Shown here piece after piece: positions 9,859-18,089 of a stretch of 64,000 bases of DNA. The DNA is from Comamonadaceae bacterium. GTDB lineage: Bacteria > Pseudomonadota > Gammaproteobacteria > Burkholderiales > Burkholderiaceae_C. The first letter of the stretch is position 1. Each line of letters starts with the position of its first letter. Below the pieces are notes generated by a model that worked only from the letters and a program-made list of their open reading frames with translations, was not told the origin of the DNA and did no database searches. The stretch spans positions 16,820-80,819 of the forward strand of contig CANFPJ010000004.1 in assembly GCA_947448885.1 (NCBI GenBank). Reading direction: 5' to 3'. Both the position numbers and the translations under genes were made by a program.

Positions 9859-12129
9859 TCAGGTGCCGGCTTTGACGCAATCCGCGTAATAGTGCGTCAC
9901 ACCCTGGGCGTCTTTTTCTTCAACCAAGCCATGGATGTCGCTCTCGAACCCCGGGCATTGGGTGTTGAACTCGCGTGAAAACTTCAAGTAGTCGATGATT
10001 TTTCGGTTGAACACCTCGCCGGGGATCAGCAAAGGGATGCCCGGGGGATAAGGGGTGACCAAACTGGTGGTGATGCGACCTTCGAGCGCATCAATGGGCA
10101 CGCGCTCGGTATTGCGGTGCGCAATTTGCGCATAGGCGTCACTGGGCTTCATGGCCGGCGTGAGGTCACTCAGGTACATCTCGGTGGTCAAACGCGCCAC
10201 GTCGTGTTTGGCATACAGGCTGTGCACATGCTGGCACAAGTCTTTGAGGCCCATGCGCTCGTAGGTCCGGTGCAGTTGGCAAAACTTGGGCAAAACGCGC
10301 CACAGCGGTTGGTTGCGGTCGTAATCGTCTTTGAACTGCTGCAAAGCAGTGAGCAATGAGTTCCATCGGCCCTTGGTGATGCCAATGGTGAACATGATGA
10401 AGAAACTGTAGAGGCCTGTTTTTTCCACAATCACACCATGCTCGGACAAAAACTTGGTCACGATGCTGGCTGGGATGCCCTGTTGGTCAAAGCGGCCATT
10501 GAGGTCCAGACCGGGGGTGACGATGGTGGCCTTGATGGGATCGAGCATGTTGAAGCCATCGGCCAACTTGCCAAACCCATGCCATTTGGCGGTGCGGCCT
10601 TCGGCCTTGATGATCCAGTCATCGGCGCGCCCGATGCCATCCTCGACCAATTGATCGGGGCCCCACACTTTGAACCACCAGTCTTTGCCGTACTCGTCAT
10701 CGACCTTGCGCATGGCGCGGCGGAAATCCAGTGCTTCCAAGATGCTTTCTTCCACCAAGGCCGTGCCACCAGGGGGTTCCATCATGGCCGCAGCCACGTC
10801 GCAGCTGGCGATGATGCTGTACTGCGGGCTGGTGCTGGTGTGCATCAAATAGGCTTCGTTGAACAAATGCCGATCCAGCTTGTTGTTTTGCGAGTCTTGC
10901 ACCAACACATGGCTGGCTTGGCTGATGCCTGCGAGCAATTTGTGGATGGATTGGGTCGAATAGACCATCGACTCCAGCGGGCGCTCGCGCTTTTTGCCCA
11001 TGGCGTGGTAGGTGCCATAAAACGGGTGAAACGCCGCATGCGGCAACCAAGCTTCGTCAAAATGCAAATTGGCCACATAGCCATCGAGCATCTTCTTGAT
11101 GGTCTCGGTGTTGTACAGAACGCCGTCGTAGGTCGACTGTGTCAAGGTCAAAACCCGGGGTTTGACCTGTTTTTCATCCACCCCTTTGAGCAAAGGGTTG
11201 GCCTTGATCTTGGCTTGGATGGCGGCGGGCTCGAATTCCGACTTGGGGATGGGACCAATGATGCCAAAGTGGTTGCGTGTGGGCTTGAGAAACACCGGCA
11301 CAGCCCCGGTCATGATGATCGCGTGCAAGACCGATTTGTGGCAATTGCGGTCGACCACCACCACGTCGCCAGGGGCCACCGTGTGGTGCCACACCATTTT
11401 GTTGGAGGTGCTGGTGCCGTTGGTGACAAAAAAGCAGTGATCGGCATTGAAAATGCGCGCGGCATTGCGCTCGCTCTCACCAATGGCGCCATCGTGGTCG
11501 AGCAATTGACCCAGCTCTTCCACCGCATTGCACACGTCGGCGCGCAACATGTTTTCGCCAAAAAACTGATGAAACATTTGGCCCACGGGGCTTTTTAAAA
11601 ATGCCACACCCCCCGAGTGACCTGGGCAATGCCAGGAATAAGAACCATCTTCGGCATAGTCGAGCAACGCCTTGAAAAATGGCGGTTGCACGCCCTCCAA
11701 ATAGGTTTTTGCCTCGCGGATGATGTGACGGGCCACAAACTCTGGCGTGTCTTCGAACATGTGGATGAAACCATGCAGCTCGCGCAAGATGTCATTGGGC
11801 AAATGGCGCGATGTTTTGGTTTCGCCATACACATAAATCGGCACGTCCGCATTTTTTCGGCGAACTTCGTTGATGAAACTGCGCAGGTTCACCACCACCG
11901 GGTCCAAGTCAGGGCCGGGAGAAAACTCCTCATCGTCAATTGACAAGATGAAGGCGCTGGCCCGCGATTGTTGCTGGGCAAATTGACTCAAGTCGCCGTA
12001 ACTGGTCACACCCAGCACCTCAGATCCCTCGGATTCAATCGCGTCGGCCAAGGCACGAATGCCCAATCCCGATGTGTTTTCAGAGCGAAAATCTTCGTCG
12101 ATGATGACGATGGGAAAACGAAACTTCAT
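9859..12129 (-). CDS. Orn/Lys/Arg decarboxylase (PLP, group III)
   Basis: A 756-residue inducible-type basic amino acid decarboxylase, the length of AdiA/CadA/SpeF proteins. Domains in order are an N-terminal wing/CheY-like domain (FPIVIIDEDFRSENT), the PLP aspartate aminotransferase-fold core and a C-terminal domain. The pyridoxal lysine is Lys397 in STQSIHKLLAG (the SxHK motif). Substrate (lysine, arginine or ornithine) cannot be assigned by eye. No antiporter gene lies beside it, so an acid-resistance role is less obvious than a polyamine or general catabolic role. SD AGGAG precedes the ATG. Confidence 0.9.
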   Translation of the reverse strand: MKFRFPIVIIDEDFRSENTSGLGIRALADAIESEGSEVLGVTSYGDLSQFAQQQSRASAFILSIDDEEFSPGPDLDPVVVNLRSFINEVRRKNADVPIYVYGETKTSRHLPNDILRELHGFIHMFEDTPEFVARHIIREAKTYLEGVQPPFFKALLDYAEDGSYSWHCPGHSGGVAFLKSPVGQMFHQFFGENMLRADVCNAVEELGQLLDHDGAIGESERNAARIFNADHCFFVTNGTSTSNKMVWHHTVAPGDVVVVDRNCHKSVLHAIIMTGAVPVFLKPTRNHFGIIGPIPKSEFEPAAIQAKIKANPLLKGVDEKQVKPRVLTLTQSTYDGVLYNTETIKKMLDGYVANLHFDEAWLPHAAFHPFYGTYHAMGKKRERPLESMVYSTQSIHKLLAGISQASHVLVQDSQNNKLDRHLFNEAYLMHTSTSPQYSIIASCDVAAAMMEPPGGTALVEESILEALDFRRAMRKVDDEYGKDWWFKVWGPDQLVEDGIGRADDWIIKAEGRTAKWHGFGKLADGFNMLDPIKATIVTPGLDLNGRFDQQGIPASIVTKFLSEHGVIVEKTGLYSFFIMFTIGITKGRWNSLLTALQQFKDDYDRNQPLWRVLPKFCQLHRTYERMGLKDLCQHVHSLYAKHDVARLTTEMYLSDLTPAMKPSDAYAQIAHRNTERVPIDALEGRITTSLVTPYPPGIPLLIPGEVFNRKIIDYLKFSREFNTQCPGFESDIHGLVEEKDAQGVTHYYADCVKAGT

Positions 12130-12197
12130 GCACGACTCCTGTCAAGCCGGGTGAGGGGCGGGTCAAATAGGCGCGAAGTGTACCTGCATAGCACTGC

Positions 12198-12203
12198 TAC
12201 AAT
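12198..12203 (+). promoter_or_regulatory. candidate -10 box for tRNA-Ser
   Basis: TACAAT lies 11 bp before the mature tRNA 5' end, the right distance for a -10 element. No convincing -35 box is visible at 16-18 bp spacing, so this is tentative. Confidence 0.35.
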
Positions 12204-12214
12204 TTGACGCTTCC

Positions 12215-12306
<92 letters not shown>

Positions 12307-12309
12307 ATG

Positions 12310-12332
12310 CCCCATTCATGGGGTTTTTTTTT
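12310..12332 (+). terminator. rho-independent terminator of the tRNA-Ser gene
   Basis: CCCCA/TGGGG stem (12310-12314 with 12319-12323, TTCA loop) followed by nine T residues, starting 5 nt after the CCA end. Confidence 0.8.
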
Positions 12333-12376
12333 GTCCGGACATGTACCCACATCAGGCGCGTTCACGCGACACAAGG

Positions 12377-12835
12377 CTAGCGCTTGGTGGCCTGCAGGCA
12401 CGCGATGCGCACCCGATATTCAATTTGCTCCAGCGAACTGGTGTCTGAACTCGGTGGGTCTTTGGCCAAGTCTGGATAAGGTGGCTTGAAGCTCGACAAC
12501 TGACAATGTTTTTCGTATGCAGATTGGCCTGGGCTCAAGTCGCCGCCGCCGCGCAAAAAGGCATGTTCTTTTCGATGCGGGGCACCCACCGGGCTGGCGT
12601 AAAAACTGTCACGGTCCATGCATTCCATCGGTCGCGTGGCCATGAACCTGTCCCAAGCCTGGGTGTTTTCTTGGCGTTGCCCTTCCCATTTGGTGAGCCG
12701 GATTCTTTGATCTTGTTGGGACTCGAGTTCGGCAGCCAAACCCGCCGCCACACATTGATCCACCTCGGAATGACAAGCGGCCAACAACCCCAGGCAAGCG
12801 GCCAAGCAAAGGTGGATGAAGTTGGGGCGTTGCAT
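12377..12835 (-). CDS. small putative lipoprotein, function unknown
   Basis: A 152-residue protein not recognised as a named family. It starts MQRPNFIHLCLAACLGLLAAC, a lipoprotein signal peptide with lipobox LAAC and Cys21 as the expected lipid-modified residue, so it should sit in an envelope membrane. The mature part is charged and contains several cysteines (VDQC, MECMDRD, KHCQL, RIACLQ) that could form disulfides. ATG 12835 was preferred to the in-frame start at 12850 because it avoids overlap with the leuD-like gene upstream and puts the signal peptide at the very N-terminus. Possibly co-transcribed with the leuCD-like pair. Confidence 0.7.
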   Translation of the reverse strand: MQRPNFIHLCLAACLGLLAACHSEVDQCVAAGLAAELESQQDQRIRLTKWEGQRQENTQAWDRFMATRPMECMDRDSFYASPVGAPHRKEHAFLRGGGDLSPGQSAYEKHCQLSSFKPPYPDLAKDPPSSDTSSLEQIEYRVRIACLQATKR

Positions 12836-12842
12836 CAACCCC

Positions 12843-13463
12843 TCAGACATCGATGGGCAAGCTGCTCGCAGGCCCGTGGCTTTGTCGCGCTTCCCAGGCT
12901 TCGATGAGCGACAACTGTTGCAAGGTCATGCCCACCTCGTCCAAACCCAACAGCAAAGCGGAGCGCTGGGCTGCGGGGATCTCAAAGGAAATGTGAAAGC
13001 CATCGGGCCCCGTGACTTGTTGATTTTGCAGATCAACGGTAAAAGCTGGTTGCCCTGCGCTCAACAAAGCCGCATGCATCCAGGCTGCCACCTGTGCAGC
13101 AGACAACTCCAGGGGCAAGACACCATTTTTATAGCAGTTGTCACGAAAAAATTCGGCCAACCGGTGTCCGACCACGCACCGAATGCCATAGGCTTGCATG
13201 GCCCAAACGGCATGCTCGCGTGAACTGCCGCAGCCAAAATTGGAACCCACCAACAAAATGGGCGCCCCTTGGTACGGGGCTTGCTCCAAGACGCAAGATT
13301 CAATCGGGCTGCCATCGGGTCGGCGCCGCGCATACGCCATGAAGCCATCGGCCATGGATGCGTTCAGGTCCTTCAAATAAGCCGATGGAATGATTTGATC
13401 TGTGTTGACATCCTCCAGCGGCATGGGGATGGCCGTGCCAGTGACTTTGACAAAAGCTTTCAT
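12843..13463 (-). CDS. leuD: LeuD-like hydro-lyase small subunit (swivel domain)
   Basis: Small subunit of a two-subunit aconitase-family dehydratase (3-isopropylmalate dehydratase type). About 206 residues from ATG 13463, with the LeuD core PMPLEDVNTDQIIPSAYLK and GSNFGCGSSREHAVWAM. Its ATG overlaps the LeuC-like stop by ATGA. The neighbours (no leuB or leuA, but a PEP mutase/isocitrate lyase superfamily lyase) raise the possibility that the substrate is a different malate, for example a dimethylmaleate/dimethylmalate-type acid, rather than isopropylmalate. The symbol reflects family similarity only. Confidence 0.85.
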   Translation of the reverse strand: MKAFVKVTGTAIPMPLEDVNTDQIIPSAYLKDLNASMADGFMAYARRRPDGSPIESCVLEQAPYQGAPILLVGSNFGCGSSREHAVWAMQAYGIRCVVGHRLAEFFRDNCYKNGVLPLELSAAQVAAWMHAALLSAGQPAFTVDLQNQQVTGPDGFHISFEIPAAQRSALLLGLDEVGMTLQQLSLIEAWEARQSHGPASSLPIDV

Positions 13464-14860
13464 GATGAGGCCTCGGGCTGCAACCAAGTTCGAAAGTCCA
13501 CGATGTGGCCCGCCACCGCTGCTGCGGCCGCCATGGCTGGGCTGGCCAAATGGGTGCGCACGCCTCGACCTTGCCGATTTTCAAAATTGCGGTTGCTGGT
13601 GGCCACACACCGCTCGCCAGCGCGCCCCACTTCGCCATTGGCACCGGCACACATGGAGCAGCCTGACAGATGCCACTCAAAGCCAGCGGCCAGAAAGATT
13701 TGATCCAAGCCCTCTGACTCGGCTTGGCGTTTGACCGCGTTGGAGCCCGGCACGACCAAGGCCGTCACCCCCGGGGCGACTTTGCGCCCTTGAACAACCT
13801 GCGCCGCATGGCGCAAGTCGGTGATTCGGGCATTGGTGCACGAGCCAATGAAGACACGCTGGATGGGCAAGCCCACCAAGGCCTGTCCCGTTTGCAAGTC
13901 CATATAAGCCAAAGCACGCTGTTGGCGGTCAAATTCTTGGGCTTGAACCTTGGGGACATCGCCAATCGCTTCGTCGACATTCACGCTCTGACTGGGGTCG
14001 GTTCCCCAGGTGATTTGAGGCCCAATTTGGGCGCAATCAATGGTCACTTCGGTATCAAAAACCGCATCCGCATCGGTATGGAACACCTGCCACTGGCGAA
14101 CGGCCTCGGCCCAAAGCGCCCCTTTGGGGGCGTGGGCTTGTTGCGCAATCCAATCAAACGTGCGCTGATCCGGGGCGATCAAACAGGTTCGGCCGCTCCA
14201 TTCGATGGTCATGTTGCACAAGGTCATGCGCGACTCCAAGTCCATGGCGCTGACCACCGGGCCGGCATATTCCACCGCATGTCCGCGCCCAAAATCCACA
14301 CCAACGGTGCGAATCAAGTGCAGGGCCACGTCTTTGGCGGTGACCCCGAACCCCAATGAGCCCTGCAAAACAATGCGCATTTGCTGGGGCTTTTCCATGG
14401 CAATGGTTTGGGTGGCCAAGACATGAACCATTTCGGTGGTGCCGCAACCAAAGGCCAAACACCCCAAAGCCCCCACCGTGGAGGAATGGCTGTCCGGGCA
14501 TGCCAGCGTTCCCCCCGGAACCGCCCACCCTTGTTCTGGCGAAATCACATGGCTGATGCCGTGGCGCGAATCCTCCACCGACAGTCGCTTGACGCCATGC
14601 TTGGCGGTGGCCAGGCCTGTGGCATCGATGTGCCCAGAGCGCAAGGGCACACCCACGCGCGTGGGCACCGTGTGATCCTGGACCACCACCGTGATGTCTT
14701 TGCGGCGCACCGAGTGGGCATGCTTGTCCATGTCGGCAAAGGCGTGGGGCGCGTGCAGTTCGTGAACAATGTGGCGATCGATGTAGAGCAGTTGTCGACC
14801 ATCTTCTCGCTGCCCCACCCAGTGGGCCTCCCAAATTTTGTCAAACAGTGTTTTTTTCAT
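13460..14860 (-). CDS. leuC: LeuC-like hydro-lyase large subunit
   Basis: Large [4Fe-4S] subunit of an aconitase-family isomerase/hydratase, 466 residues, the usual LeuC length. Visible motifs include MKKTLFDKIWEAH, the PDSHSSTVGALGCLAFGCGTTE loop, the cluster cysteine in VFIGSCTNARITDLR, and the CxxC pair in GCSMCAGANGEVG followed by TSNRNFENRQGRG. The residues around the CxxC motif (CAGAN rather than the E. coli CLAMN) are nearer to the broader homoaconitase/LeuC-like group. Translationally coupled to the small subunit. The gene downstream of the PEPM-like lyase suggests one pathway; the exact substrate is open. Confidence 0.86.
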   Translation of the reverse strand: MKKTLFDKIWEAHWVGQREDGRQLLYIDRHIVHELHAPHAFADMDKHAHSVRRKDITVVVQDHTVPTRVGVPLRSGHIDATGLATAKHGVKRLSVEDSRHGISHVISPEQGWAVPGGTLACPDSHSSTVGALGCLAFGCGTTEMVHVLATQTIAMEKPQQMRIVLQGSLGFGVTAKDVALHLIRTVGVDFGRGHAVEYAGPVVSAMDLESRMTLCNMTIEWSGRTCLIAPDQRTFDWIAQQAHAPKGALWAEAVRQWQVFHTDADAVFDTEVTIDCAQIGPQITWGTDPSQSVNVDEAIGDVPKVQAQEFDRQQRALAYMDLQTGQALVGLPIQRVFIGSCTNARITDLRHAAQVVQGRKVAPGVTALVVPGSNAVKRQAESEGLDQIFLAAGFEWHLSGCSMCAGANGEVGRAGERCVATSNRNFENRQGRGVRTHLASPAMAAAAAVAGHIVDFRTWLQPEASS

Positions 14861-14875
14861 GGCGTGGTTGGTGGG

Positions 14876-15750
14876 TTAATCCGGGCTGAATTGCTGTTCC
14901 AGTGCCATCCAATGGTCCAGGCCCAGCACTTGGTTGTAGGCTTCAAAGCTGGCCATGCGATCGCGCACGGCCAATGTGTGTTGATCGCGATGCAAAGCAG
15001 CATAAGCATCTTGCAAGGCCTTGACCACGGCGTAACGGGCGATGCCCGCATGCAATGCAAACACGCATCCCACGGCTTCCAATTGGTCATTGGTCAGCAA
15101 GGTGGTGGGGCCCGCTTCTTGAATCACCGTGACCAAAGGCGCTCGCACTTGGTCTGCCACATAGCGCAGTTCCTCAGAGGTGTTGGCACCCATCACCAAA
15201 GCCGCATCGGCACCCGACTCGATGTATCGACGGGCACGCTCGGTGGCGTTCTCCAGGCCGTGCATGGATTTGGCATCGGTGCGGGCAATGATCAAAAAAT
15301 GCGGATTGCGACGGGCACTCACGGCGGCTTTGATTTTGAAGCAGTGTTCATCCTCCGAAATCACCGGTATGCCCTGGGGCAAGATGCCGCAGCGTTTGGG
15401 CGTGACCTGGTCTTCCAAGTGAATGCCCGCCACCCCTGCCGCTTCAAACTCTTGCACGGTGCGGATGACATTCATCACACCACCATAACCGGTGTCTGCA
15501 TCACAAATCATGGGGATGTTCAGCCCCCGCGCAATGCGGCCCGCATGGCTGACGTTATCGGTCAAATTCAACACGCCAATGTCAGGCAAGCCCATCAAAC
15601 TGGCCGACACCGCATTCCCGGAAAGGCCACACCTTGAAACCCGGCCATTTGGGCCATGCGCGCGGACAGCCCGTCGTAGGCACCCGGCATGCGAATCAAA
15701 CGGCCTTGGGCCATCAAGCTGTGAAGGGTGTCAGAGGCGTTTGAGAGCAT
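14876..15750 (-). pseudogene. isocitrate lyase/PEP mutase superfamily lyase, frameshifted
   Basis: The superfamily cleaves C-C bonds of 2-hydroxydicarboxylates (2-methylisocitrate, 2,3-dimethylmalate, oxalomalate). The conceptual product is about 291 residues, the normal length. It splits into two frames: an N-terminal part from ATG 15750 (LHSLMAQGRLIRMPGAYDGLSARMAQMAGFQG) and the rest, in the next frame, from about 15619 (NAVSASLMGLPDIGVLNLTDN). Adding one base near GGAAAGG (15620-15626) restores VAF-SGNAVSAS. Mg-binding DADTGYGG, the HLEDQ segment and catalytic-loop PKRCG are intact. Either a recent disabling mutation or a sequencing error. Fifteen bp upstream of the LeuC-like start. Confidence 0.8.
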
Positions 15751-15843
15751 GCTTGTGTACCATGAGGTCAAAGAGGCATTATGAAACCAAACTCAGGTGA
15801 GATGGCCTGAGTTCAGGTGCGGCTCCATCGCCAAAGGCTCCCC

Positions 15844-16836
15844 ATGCAAACAAGAAAGTTCTCAACCCTATCAGCTTGGCTGTTTTGCGCATTCACACTC
15901 TGGTCTGGGGCCGCATCTGCCGCAGAGCCCTGGCAAGACTACCCCAGCAAACCCGTTCGTTGGATCGTTCCCACCTCCCCAGGCGCTGGCACCGATGTGA
16001 CCGCGCGTTTGTTTGGGCAAATGGCGGCGGAATCTTGGAAGCAAGCGGTGGTCGCTGACAACAAGCCCGGTGCATCGGGGATGCTGGGGCTGGACGCTTT
16101 GGTCAATGCGCCAGCCGACGGGTACACCTTGATGTTCATGAGCGTGTCGCAATTCATCGACGCCACCTTGCTCAACAAATACACGTTTGAGGCCAACAAA
16201 GACCTCACCCCCATCTCCTTGTTGGCTTCCACACCGCTGATTTTGTTGGCCCATGCCGATGTGCAGGTCCAAAATGTCGCGCAGTTGATCGCGCTGGCGA
16301 AAAGGCAACCTGAAGCATTGAACTACGGCTCTGGGGGGAGTGGCGGATTGACCCACTTGGCCATGGAAGTGTTTTTGAAAAAGGCTGGCATAGCGGCCAC
16401 CCATATTCCCTACAAAGGCAGCGGACCCGCAGTGGTCGATTTGCTTGCCGGGCGCGTGCAATTGGCTTATTCCACCCCGCCGGCAGTTTTGCAGCACATC
16501 AAATCGGGGCGCTTGAAAGCCTTGGCGGTGACCACGGACACCCGCATGACCAGCCTGCCCGATGTGCCAACGATGAATGAGTTGGGCTACCCCGCTGCAT
16601 CGATCAGCACCTGGTATGGCTTGTTTGGACCGGCCCACATGGCCCCCGACTTGGTGGACAAAATCAGCCGCACGGTCAGAACCACCACCCGCACCAACGT
16701 CAACAAAGACAAAATCACCCTCAGCGGCATCGACCCGGTGGCCAACACCCCCGCAGAATTTGCCCAATTGCTGGCCCGCGAGCGGCAACAAATCAATGCC
16801 ATCGTCAAAGCCATTGGGTTCAAAAAAGAGCAGTGA
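15844..16836 (+). CDS. Bug-family tripartite tricarboxylate transporter receptor
   Basis: Periplasmic solute receptor of the TTT/Bug class that binds carboxylates. 330 residues with a signal peptide (LSAWLFCAFTLWSGAASA, cleavage before AEPWQ). Then comes the Bug signature YPSKPVRWIVPTSPGAGTDVTAR, and further family marks YGSGGSGGLTHLAM and HIPYKGSGPAVVDLLAG. ATG 15844 is chosen because it begins the signal peptide; GTG 15817 is open upstream. It is transcribed divergently from the LeuCD/lyase genes and convergently to the MFS gene. No TctA/TctB membrane genes are in the window, so it is an orphan receptor. Its ligand is unknown. Confidence 0.88.
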   Translation: MQTRKFSTLSAWLFCAFTLWSGAASAAEPWQDYPSKPVRWIVPTSPGAGTDVTARLFGQMAAESWKQAVVADNKPGASGMLGLDALVNAPADGYTLMFMSVSQFIDATLLNKYTFEANKDLTPISLLASTPLILLAHADVQVQNVAQLIALAKRQPEALNYGSGGSGGLTHLAMEVFLKKAGIAATHIPYKGSGPAVVDLLAGRVQLAYSTPPAVLQHIKSGRLKALAVTTDTRMTSLPDVPTMNELGYPAASISTWYGLFGPAHMAPDLVDKISRTVRTTTRTNVNKDKITLSGIDPVANTPAEFAQLLARERQQINAIVKAIGFKKEQ

Positions 16837-16889
16837 ACCCTGTGCCCGCGCTTTGCGCCATTGAGCCGGGCAAGACCCTCAGCCAAGAT

Positions 16890-18089
16890 TTAACTTTTCT
16901 TGGCCCGACTCAACCAAGTCAGCAATGAAAAGCAGGTGAATGCCAACAGGCTCAAGGCCATGAAGCCGGATCGGTAAGTGCCCGTGACATTGGAGATCCA
17001 CCCCACCAAGGGGGAGCCAAACACCACCCCCAAAAACGTCACCGCCAGGGTGCCACCAGTGGCCACGCTGGCCATGCCCTTGGGCGCTTGGCGGGCCACT
17101 TCAGCCAGATACACCCCATTCCAACCAATGGCGGTGGCGCCAAACACCGCCAACACACCGTAAAACCACAGCGCTGAGGAGCCCACCTCAAACCAGGCGC
17201 AGGCCATGGCAGTGCCCGACATGGTGATGGCCAGCAAACTGAGCATGCGCAAGGGCTTGATCCAGCGATCGGCCACATAGCCCCACATCACCCGACCCAT
17301 CACCCCGCCAAATTGGGTGAGGGTCATGGCCAGGCCCGCAGCCACCAAGGTCAACAGCAATTCATCATGCAAGTAGGTCACCAAGTACGTCATCAGGGAC
17401 ATTTGCACCACTGAAAACATGAAGGAACAAACCGCCATGGTGGCCAAAGCACGGTGTGAAAAGACCAACCGAATGGGTTGCAAGATATTGCCCCAGCGCA
17501 AAGCTTGGTCTGGTTTTCGGTCGTCATCCAAGGCTTCGCGCTGGGGTTGCGCTGCCAGGGCGCACAGCAGGCAAGCCGCTGAAACGATCAACAGCGATGC
17601 CTGCCAATCCACCCACAACAACAGCGGTGGGACCACGGCCCCCGCCATCATCCCCCCCAGTGGCACACCGGTTTGTTTGACGGAAAAAACCAAAGACAAG
17701 CGATGCGCTGGCGTGGAGCGGGCCAACAGATGCGAGCTCGCTGGGGTCATGGGGCCGTACCCCAACCCCACCAAAAAAGCACCCAGCACCATGGCGGGAA
17801 TCCAGGGCACCGCGCACATGGCCAAGCCCGCCGCACAAAACACCAAGCCCCACTGGCTGACGCGAATGGGGCCCATGCGAATCACCGTGGCACCCGAGGC
17901 CAAACTGGCCAAAATCGCCCCGACATACGAAATGCCGATGTACACCCCCAACAACGTGGGAGAGACATCCATGGCTTTGGCCACCACCGGGGCCATCACG
18001 GGCAAGGTCAACAAAGCCATGGTGACCAAGGCTTGGATCAACAAGGTGATGAACAACGGCATCCAGGTGCGCCAAGGTGGATTAGACAT
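16890..18089 (-). CDS. MFS transporter
   Basis: A 399-residue major facilitator superfamily permease with about 12 hydrophobic segments. The N-terminus (WMPLFITLLIQALVTMALLTLPVMAPVV) leads into helix 1. The loop GLGYGPMTPASSHLLARSTP and the central cytoplasmic loop (QREALDDDRKPDQ) fit the CynX/NNP-like or oxalate/aromatic acid exporter subgroups, but the substrate is not recognisable. Its start overlaps the stop of the acyl-CoA synthetase gene by 8 bp, so it is the last gene of the receptor-Rieske-synthetase-MFS operon and probably moves the same aromatic compound or a product. Confidence 0.85.
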   Translation of the reverse strand: MSNPPWRTWMPLFITLLIQALVTMALLTLPVMAPVVAKAMDVSPTLLGVYIGISYVGAILASLASGATVIRMGPIRVSQWGLVFCAAGLAMCAVPWIPAMVLGAFLVGLGYGPMTPASSHLLARSTPAHRLSLVFSVKQTGVPLGGMMAGAVVPPLLLWVDWQASLLIVSAACLLCALAAQPQREALDDDRKPDQALRWGNILQPIRLVFSHRALATMAVCSFMFSVVQMSLMTYLVTYLHDELLLTLVAAGLAMTLTQFGGVMGRVMWGYVADRWIKPLRMLSLLAITMSGTAMACAWFEVGSSALWFYGVLAVFGATAIGWNGVYLAEVARQAPKGMASVATGGTLAVTFLGVVFGSPLVGWISNVTGTYRSGFMALSLLAFTCFSLLTWLSRAKKS

